Assembly: GCF_011761945.1 (NCBI RefSeq)
Contig: NZ_JAASQV010000002.1
Span: forward strand, 124,001 to 188,000
Direction: 5' to 3'
Source of the DNA: Sphingomonas leidyi
GTDB taxonomy: Bacteria; Pseudomonadota; Alphaproteobacteria; Sphingomonadales; Sphingomonadaceae
DNA: 64,000 bases
The notes under the pieces were generated by a model that was not told the DNA's origin, did no database searches, and saw only the letters and a list, made by a program, of their open reading frames with translations. Position 1 is the stretch's first letter. Every line of letters starts with the position of its first letter. Positions 58,576 through 64,000 of the stretch are shown piece by piece. Made by a program: the position numbers and the translations under genes.

Positions 58576-59328
58576 TCAGGAGAAGCCGAGCCCGCCATTG
58601 ATGTCCATGTTCACTCCGGTCAGGAACGACGCGTCGTTCGAGGCGAGGAAGACCACGGCCGAGGCCACTTCGTCCGGATGCCCTTCGCGGCGCAGCGGCG
58701 TGTTGCCGGCCACCGCCCTGCGGCCCTCGGGCCTGGAGAAGATGTCGTGGAAACTGGTGCCGATCAGCCCCGGGCACAGCGCATTGACGCGGATGCCCTG
58801 CGGGCCCAGTTCCTTGGCCAGGCTGCGCGTGAAGGTCATCAGCGCGCCCTTGGCAGTCGCGTAGATCGCAGCGCCCGGCCCGCCGCCGTCGCGGCCGGCG
58901 AGCGAGGAGAGATTCACGATCGCACTGCCCTCGCCCAGGTGCGGCAGCACGGCCTTGGTGACGAGGAAGGCCGACTTCAGGTTCAGCTCCATGACCTGGT
59001 CGAAGAACGCCTCGTCCATGTCGGCCAGCGTCTTGCGGGCGACCATGCCGCCGGCGACGTTCACCAGCACGTCGACACGCTGGCCGAATGCCGCAACGGT
59101 CTCCGCGACCAGCCTCGACACGTCTTCGGGCCTGGTCACATCGGCCTGTACCAGGATCGCGGTGCCACCGGCCGCCTCGATCTCCGCCACGGTCGCCTGC
59201 GCGGCCTCGGCGTCGCTGCGATAGTTGACCGCGACCCTGGCGCCTTCCGCCGCCAGCTGCAGCGAAACCGACTTGCCGATATCACGCCCGCCGCCGGTTA
59301 CGATGGCGACCTTGTCCTTCAATTTCAT
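58576..59328 (-). CDS. SDR oxidoreductase, probable DEH reductase
   Basis: A 250-residue short-chain dehydrogenase with cofactor loop TGGGRDIG (11-18), NVAGG (90-94), S141/S142 and the active-site Y156-x3-K160 (YATAKG). It resembles the Sphingomonas A1-R type enzymes that reduce 4-deoxy-L-erythro-5-hexoseulose uronate (DEH), the product of alginate lyases, to KDG with NAD(P)H. It overlaps the transporter gene by four bases. The DEH assignment rests on context and general similarity. Confidence 0.85.
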   Translation of the reverse strand: MKLKDKVAIVTGGGRDIGKSVSLQLAAEGARVAVNYRSDAEAAQATVAEIEAAGGTAILVQADVTRPEDVSRLVAETVAAFGQRVDVLVNVAGGMVARKTLADMDEAFFDQVMELNLKSAFLVTKAVLPHLGEGSAIVNLSSLAGRDGGGPGAAIYATAKGALMTFTRSLAKELGPQGIRVNALCPGLIGTSFHDIFSRPEGRRAVAGNTPLRREGHPDEVASAVVFLASNDASFLTGVNMDINGGLGFS

Positions 59329-60620
59329 GCTGGGTCCTGCTTGGTCTGGAGAGTTGCGTCCGCGATGCGCGGCACGCCGCGCCCGAGGATCAGAATGGCG
59401 AGAAGCGCGAGCGGCACGATCGCCGCGGCCAGCGCGAAGATCGGCGCATAGCCCTGGGCAGTCATCACCGGCACCAGCCAGGTCGTGATCAGCGTGCCGG
59501 CCACGGCGGCGGTGCCGCTGATGCCGGCAAGACTGCCGACCGCGCCGCCGGCGAAATAGTCGCCCGGCATGGTCTGGATGTTGTTGATCGCCACCTGGAA
59601 GCCGAACAGGATCACCGCGATCAGCAGCACCGCCGCCAGCGGGGTGGAGGCCTGGGCAGTGAGCAGCAGCGCCGGCAGCATGATCGCGCAGCCGATGGCG
59701 ATGGCGAGCTTGCGCGCCGCCAGCGCGCTCCAGCCCCGGGCGATCAGCACGCCGGAGAACCAGCCGCCGAGGAGACTGCCCAGCATCGCGCCGACGAACG
59801 GCACCCAGCCGAACATGCCGATCTGCTTCACGTCGAAACCGAAGGTCTCGGCCAGGTAGATCGGCAGCCAGGAGACGAACAGCCACCAGACCGGATCGAG
59901 GAAGAAGCGCCCGAGCAGGATCGCCCAGCTCTGGCGATAGCGCAGCAACGCCAGCATCCCGGGCGCCGGCGCCGCGCCTTCCGGGGCCTCCGCCGTTGCG
60001 GGACGCGCAGCGATATGGGCGCGCTCTTCATCGCTCAGCCAGGGATGGCGATCGGGATCGGCGCGATAGACGAACAGCCAGGGGACCAGCCAGACAAGGC
60101 CGAGCACGCCGACCAGCACGAAGGTCGCCCGCCAGCCGAACGCACCGTAGAGCGCGGCCACCGCCGGTGCGGCGATGATCGCGCCGATCGCGGCACCTGC
60201 ATTGAAGATGCCTTGGGCGAAGGCGCGCTCCTGCGGCGGGAACCACAAGGCATTGGCCTTGACCGCGCCCGGCCAATTGCCCGCCTCCGACACGCCGAGC
60301 GTGACGCGCAGGCAGAGCAGCGCTCCCAGCGAGCGGACCAGGGCATGTGCGCCGATCGACACCGACCAGACGGCGATCGCGATGACGAAGCCGATCCGCG
60401 TCCCGATCCGGTCGAGCAGCTTGCCGAACAGCGACTGACCCGCGGCATAGGCGATCATGAACATGGTCACGAGCAGCGCATAGTCCGCCTTGCCCGCGCC
60501 GATGTCCCTAGAAACTGCCGGCCACATCACGGCAAGCGCGTTGCGGTCGATATAGTTGATCACCGTGACCAGCCCGATCAGGCCGATGACGAGCCAGCGC
60601 AGGCCCTTGACCTTGGCCAC
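59325..60620 (-). CDS. MFS hexuronate/DEH-type transporter
   Basis: A 431-residue transporter of the anion:cation symporter family with 12 helices. Family marks are VTVINYIDRNALAVMWP, LRVTLGVSEAGNWPGAVKANALWFPPQERAFAQGIFNAG (written here as a continuous landmark near residues 100-138 in shorter form: SEAGNWPGAVKA) and FGFDVKQIGMFGWVPF. In an alginate lyase operon it should import DEH or uronates across the inner membrane. The start is GTG 60620 with AAGGGGA upstream, three bases after the PL17 stop. Confidence 0.9.
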   Translation of the reverse strand: MAKVKGLRWLVIGLIGLVTVINYIDRNALAVMWPAVSRDIGAGKADYALLVTMFMIAYAAGQSLFGKLLDRIGTRIGFVIAIAVWSVSIGAHALVRSLGALLCLRVTLGVSEAGNWPGAVKANALWFPPQERAFAQGIFNAGAAIGAIIAAPAVAALYGAFGWRATFVLVGVLGLVWLVPWLFVYRADPDRHPWLSDEERAHIAARPATAEAPEGAAPAPGMLALLRYRQSWAILLGRFFLDPVWWLFVSWLPIYLAETFGFDVKQIGMFGWVPFVGAMLGSLLGGWFSGVLIARGWSALAARKLAIAIGCAIMLPALLLTAQASTPLAAVLLIAVILFGFQVAINNIQTMPGDYFAGGAVGSLAGISGTAAVAGTLITTWLVPVMTAQGYAPIFALAAAIVPLALLAILILGRGVPRIADATLQTKQDPA

Positions 60621-60623
60621 GGC

Positions 60624-62819
60624 TCAGTTCCCCTTGCCCGTGTCGAACCGGGAGAAATGGCCCTTCCAGTCGAGCTTCCTGCCGTCGACCGTCGCCGAGT
60701 GGACGGCGCCGGCATCGGCCGAGAAGGCGATGGCGAGCGTGACGCCGCGGCCGTCGGCGAGCTTGATCGTGATCACGTCCGCATCCCCGGTACGGACATG
60801 GGTGAAACCCTTCACGCGGCTGTTGCTCGCGGTCGTCTTCTCCTCTCCCGCGTCGTAGTTGCCGTGCGGCTCGAGCAGGTTGACGAACCGGGCGCTGGCC
60901 GCCCCGCTCACCCGCTCGATCAACAGCGGCTCGCGGCGCAGGTTGAACCTGGGATCGTTCGCCCCGCTCTCGCCCAGGATGACGCTGGCGCCGGCCGGCG
61001 CGATCATGCGGTAGGTATAGAAGCGGTTGTCGTTGATCCAGGTAACCGCGCCATTGTCCGGCCCCGGCGCGCCGGTCGCGTCGACCCAGATGTGCTGATA
61101 GCCGTTCGCCTTGCCGAGCACCGGCCGCTCCGCGGCGTTCGACTGGAGCGGGAAGCCGATCGCGGTGATCTGGCCGGCATAGTGGAGCGGCAGGTCATAG
61201 GTGGCTGGCTTGTCGCCGGTCACGTCGAGCAGGTCGACGATCATCGGGCTCTCGATGCCGTCCACCGGCAGCTGGACCAGCGTACGGCGATAGCGCACCC
61301 CGGGATAGGCATCGGTCATCTCGGCGGTGCTCACCGTCGCCTGCGGCGTGCTTGCCCAGAACAGCTGCTTCGGCGCGAGCTTGTCGCCAACCTTCCACTT
61401 GCCGCCGAAATTGCTGGCCTCGTTCACGACGAGCGTGTTGTGCGCGACGGTCTGCTTCGCCCAGCTCTCATTTTCCTTGAGGTAGCGCCCGCCGTCCTTG
61501 CTCTCGACATTGAGGAAGCGTGCCGCGCCGTAATCGGTCACGATGGCATGGCCATTGTCGTAGAGAATCCAGTGCAGCTTGTCGAAATGGCCATGCCCCA
61601 TGCCCATCGCGCTGTTCTTGGCGACGAGCACCTGGTCGGTGTCGGCGGGCCCCGAACGCATGATGGCGAGGCCGCCCATGTCGCCCCTGGGCCCATCGCG
61701 CAGGAACTGCGAGGCGAAGGGGAAGGACTGGGCCTTGCCCGCCGCCAGGTCGCGCGCCACCATCAGGCCGTCGGGCGTCAGCACGGTGCGCCCCTGCCAT
61801 TTGGCGATCGAGAGCAGCGCCGGATCCCTGGTCGCCTCATAGCCGATCGCCACCGATTGATAGAGCTCGTCGGTCTTCAGGCTCTTGTCCGGCATCGCGT
61901 CGTTGAACGGGAAGAAATACCCGTCATAGGTCGTCTGGATCGAAGTCCGGATCGCCTTCAGCAGCACGCCGTCGCGGTGCTGGAAGATCTTCAGTTCGGG
62001 CTGGTTCGCCGCGATGAAGCGCGCGAACAGCACGAAGGGCAGCATCGCATAGCGCTGGTAATAGGGCCCTTCGACATAATAGCCGTCGGGCGAGAAGAGC
62101 TGGTCGATCTGCGCCAGGAAGCCGAACTTGCCGTCGCGCTTCAGCCCCTTCAGCGCCACCTCGACGAAACCCGCGTCGCGCAGCGTGTAGCCGATCATGC
62201 CCACCGCGGCGCAGGCCCAGGTGGCATGGTTGTGGATCTGGTCGAACTCCTCGGCCTGGCCGGCCGAGAGGAAGGTCGCCATCGGGCGGAACACCTTGTC
62301 GTCGATCGTCGCGCGGTCGTCGGCGCTCAGCGTATCGCGGATCGCGTCATAGCCCTGCACCGCATAGACCGCCCATACCGCGTCGTTGAGGCTCTGCCAG
62401 AAGAGCCGACCCGGCCGCTGGTCGCTCGCCGCCGGATGGTTGCCGAGCGTCGGGTAGAGCCTGGCATATTCGAGCAGTTCGGCCTTGGCGAAATCGGCAT
62501 AGCGCTGCTCGCCGGTGATGCGGAACAGGAGCCCCGCGCCATAGATGGCGGTATAGTTCCGCTTGTGCTGCTCGTGCGTGTAGCCGCCGCCGGGATCCCT
62601 GGGCTGGGGCACCACCACGCCGGCCTTGATCGCCTTGTCGACTTCGCGGCGGACGCGCTTCAGCTCGGCGGCGAACAGCGGATAGGCTGTGGCCTCCGTC
62701 GCGGTCGCCGCCATCTCGGAAGCGCGAAACAGCGTGGGCTGCGCACCCGGCGCGGGCTGCGCAATGGCGGGCGCGCCGAGCAGACAGGTGCCGGCGAGGA
62801 GAAACGCGAAACGAGTCAT
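60624..62819 (-). CDS. PL17 oligoalginate lyase (alginate/heparinase II-III fold)
   Basis: A 731-residue exported enzyme with a signal peptide (MTRFAFLLAGTCLLGAPAIAQ). An alpha/alpha-toroid (about residues 30-370) is followed by a heparinase II/III-like beta-sandwich. Active-site motifs of the exolytic PL17 enzymes are visible: IHNHATWACAA (Asn/His near 197-198) and YYVEGPYYQRYAML (general-base tyrosine near 250). It should convert unsaturated and saturated alginate oligomers into monomers that rearrange to DEH. ATG 62819 overlaps the PL6 stop by one base. The TTG before it is not needed. Confidence 0.94.
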   Translation of the reverse strand: MTRFAFLLAGTCLLGAPAIAQPAPGAQPTLFRASEMAATATEATAYPLFAAELKRVRREVDKAIKAGVVVPQPRDPGGGYTHEQHKRNYTAIYGAGLLFRITGEQRYADFAKAELLEYARLYPTLGNHPAASDQRPGRLFWQSLNDAVWAVYAVQGYDAIRDTLSADDRATIDDKVFRPMATFLSAGQAEEFDQIHNHATWACAAVGMIGYTLRDAGFVEVALKGLKRDGKFGFLAQIDQLFSPDGYYVEGPYYQRYAMLPFVLFARFIAANQPELKIFQHRDGVLLKAIRTSIQTTYDGYFFPFNDAMPDKSLKTDELYQSVAIGYEATRDPALLSIAKWQGRTVLTPDGLMVARDLAAGKAQSFPFASQFLRDGPRGDMGGLAIMRSGPADTDQVLVAKNSAMGMGHGHFDKLHWILYDNGHAIVTDYGAARFLNVESKDGGRYLKENESWAKQTVAHNTLVVNEASNFGGKWKVGDKLAPKQLFWASTPQATVSTAEMTDAYPGVRYRRTLVQLPVDGIESPMIVDLLDVTGDKPATYDLPLHYAGQITAIGFPLQSNAAERPVLGKANGYQHIWVDATGAPGPDNGAVTWINDNRFYTYRMIAPAGASVILGESGANDPRFNLRREPLLIERVSGAASARFVNLLEPHGNYDAGEEKTTASNSRVKGFTHVRTGDADVITIKLADGRGVTLAIAFSADAGAVHSATVDGRKLDWKGHFSRFDTGKGN

Positions 62820-64000
62820 CAATGGCTTCCCGGAAGCGGCGAGGCCGCAGGCTTGGCGTACCAGGAGACACCCGTCTCCTCGCGCGCGATGGGCTTGAGC
62901 GTGCGATCGACACCGAGTTTCGCCAGTGCCGGATCGGTCGGATAGAGCAGGCCATTGGCCGCGCGCGCGAGCGTCACCGTCCGGCGAGCCATCGCCACGG
63001 GCAAGGCGGCGGGGCCGGGCACGGACATCACGTTGCCGGCGAATGCGATTCCGGCGATGTCCGCCTTGGCAACGAAGGGATCGCCGCGCTTCGCGTTGAC
63101 GAAGAGATTGTCTACGAACCGGGTCGAGATCGGCGGCAGCGACAGCTCCTCGTTCGCGCCGTTGCCCAGCGTCACCGCCGCCGCGTCGATCACGCTGTTG
63201 CGCGCGATCAGCGCATCCTCGACCTGGGCATAGCGGTTGAGCGGCGAATTGGGCACGCCGTTCATCAGCGAGATCGCGCTGTACGGCCCTTCGCCGGCCA
63301 ACCCCTCCAGATAGTTGTTCCGCACGATCTGGCGGCGGTTGATCACGCGGATGCCGCCGGTGCGCTTCACCCCATTGCCGAAGAAGACATTGTCCTCGAT
63401 CCGGTTGCCGTGCCCATGGCGCATCACGAATGCGCCCTGGCTCTCGACCACGGTGTTGCGACGCAGGATGTTCGCGCCCGACTTGATGGAGACGATCTCG
63501 GCTTCGCCATCGCAGCGCTCGAAGAAATTGTCCTCGACCACCGTGAATGAGTCGCTCTGCGATTCCTGGCTGGTGCCGATACGGATGGTCTCGCCCCCAT
63601 TCTCGCCGAGTGGCGGACGGGGGCCGAAATAATTGTGATCGATGCGGTGATGGTTCTCGAGCGGCAGGTTCGCCGCGCGCACCACGACGAGCATCGCCCC
63701 GCCATGCGCCTTGCCGGCGAAATGCGAATGGTCGACTCGGTTGTTCCGCCCATAGAGCGACACCCAGTGATCGGTCCTGGCAGCGTCGGGCGGGCCATAG
63801 CCGTCGACCACCACGCCGGTCAGCCGCGAATTCTCCGCCCAGCGCTTCGCCCCGTCGCGAAAGGCGATCAGCTCCTCGTCGCCGCCATGGCCGTCCCTGA
63901 AGACGAGATCGGACACGACCAGCCAGTTGCCCGCCATGCGCAAGCTCGACCGACCGGTGAGGATCACCTTGCCCGGCGTCTCCGCCGTCAGCGTGATCGG
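62819..64000 (-). CDS. PL6 alginate lyase (chondroitinase-B family), 5' end missing
   Basis: About 393 C-terminal residues of a right-handed beta-helix polysaccharide lyase. The frame is open to the window edge, so the N-terminus and signal peptide lie outside. The PL6 active site is recognisable: ETIRIG, the calcium-ligand glutamates and catalytic lysine in EAEIVSIKSGAN, and the catalytic arginine in FVMRHGHGNR. It should cleave alginate in the periplasm or outside the cell and feed the PL17 enzyme encoded next. It is the first visible gene of the operon. Confidence 0.93.
   Translation of the reverse strand, partial: PITLTAETPGKVILTGRSSLRMAGNWLVVSDLVFRDGHGGDEELIAFRDGAKRWAENSRLTGVVVDGYGPPDAARTDHWVSLYGRNNRVDHSHFAGKAHGGAMLVVVRAANLPLENHHRIDHNYFGPRPPLGENGGETIRIGTSQESQSDSFTVVEDNFFERCDGEAEIVSIKSGANILRRNTVVESQGAFVMRHGHGNRIEDNVFFGNGVKRTGGIRVINRRQIVRNNYLEGLAGEGPYSAISLMNGVPNSPLNRYAQVEDALIARNSVIDAAAVTLGNGANEELSLPPISTRFVDNLFVNAKRGDPFVAKADIAGIAFAGNVMSVPGPAALPVAMARRTVTLARAANGLLYPTDPALAKLGVDRTLKPIAREETGVSWYAKPAASPLPGSH

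Noticed and set aside
60015..62945. 976-codon forward frame opposite the PL17 and MFS genes
   Set aside because: It has no motif, crosses three real reverse-strand genes, and has shadow-type composition.

Overview
The window is a dense, GC-rich alphaproteobacterial chromosome segment, most likely from Sphingomonas or a close relative. Supporting this are four large TonB-dependent receptors, a Sphingomonas-type alginate catabolic cluster, an alphaproteobacterial FNR protein with its TTGAC-N4-GTCAA box, and uniform GC-rich codon use. I see no phage, integrase, transposase or CRISPR array. Assignments rest on motifs read by eye, not on database searches.

Layout. 1-4.5 kb: a possible phosphate-scavenging operon (beta-propeller, class A acid phosphatase, TonB receptor) behind a putative Pho box. 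4.6-7.3 kb: an nrdA gene without nrdB beside it, with two candidate NrdR boxes. 7.3-12 kb: an EmrAB-like efflux pair and a periplasmic amidase. 12-16.3 kb: small conserved proteins, an acyltransferase-like protein, fnr, and a class V aminotransferase. A 31-codon antisense membrane ORF lies opposite the acyltransferase tail and shares an FNR box with fnr. 16.3-25.2 kb: housekeeping genes (trmB, metK, lnt, aguB, racemase, family 5 UDG, folK) and two degenerate EAL proteins. 25.2 kb: tRNA-Lys.

25.3-41.1 kb is a cobalamin island made of two convoys, each opened by a B12 riboswitch and a BtuB-like receptor. The first is btuB-cobO-btuFCD plus a PhyH-type dioxygenase. The second is btuB, an unknown membrane protein, a DUF1636 cysteine protein and cobT-cobC-cobS-cobD-cbiB-cobQ-cobU. 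Nearly all adjacent genes overlap by a few bases. No corrin-ring genes are present, so the island looks built for corrinoid uptake, adenosylation and nucleotide-loop assembly.

41.1-51.9 kb holds a ThuA-like protein, a membrane LytTR regulator, a beta-lactamase-fold hydrolase, an EF-hand protein and a roughly 2018-residue autotransporter with an internally duplicated passenger. 51.9-64 kb is an alginate locus: GntR/FadR regulator, TonB receptor, kdgK, and a reverse-strand operon of PL6 lyase, PL17 oligoalginate lyase, MFS transporter, DEH-reductase-like SDR and SGNH esterase. Together these can import alginate fragments, depolymerise them to DEH, reduce DEH to KDG and phosphorylate it. The esterase may remove acetyl groups. 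The KDPG aldolase is not in the window, and the PL6 gene runs off its end.

REP-like palindromes (inverted CGTCATCCCCGC and CCCCGGC arms) recur in intergenic gaps. Two of them form REPIN-like doublets.
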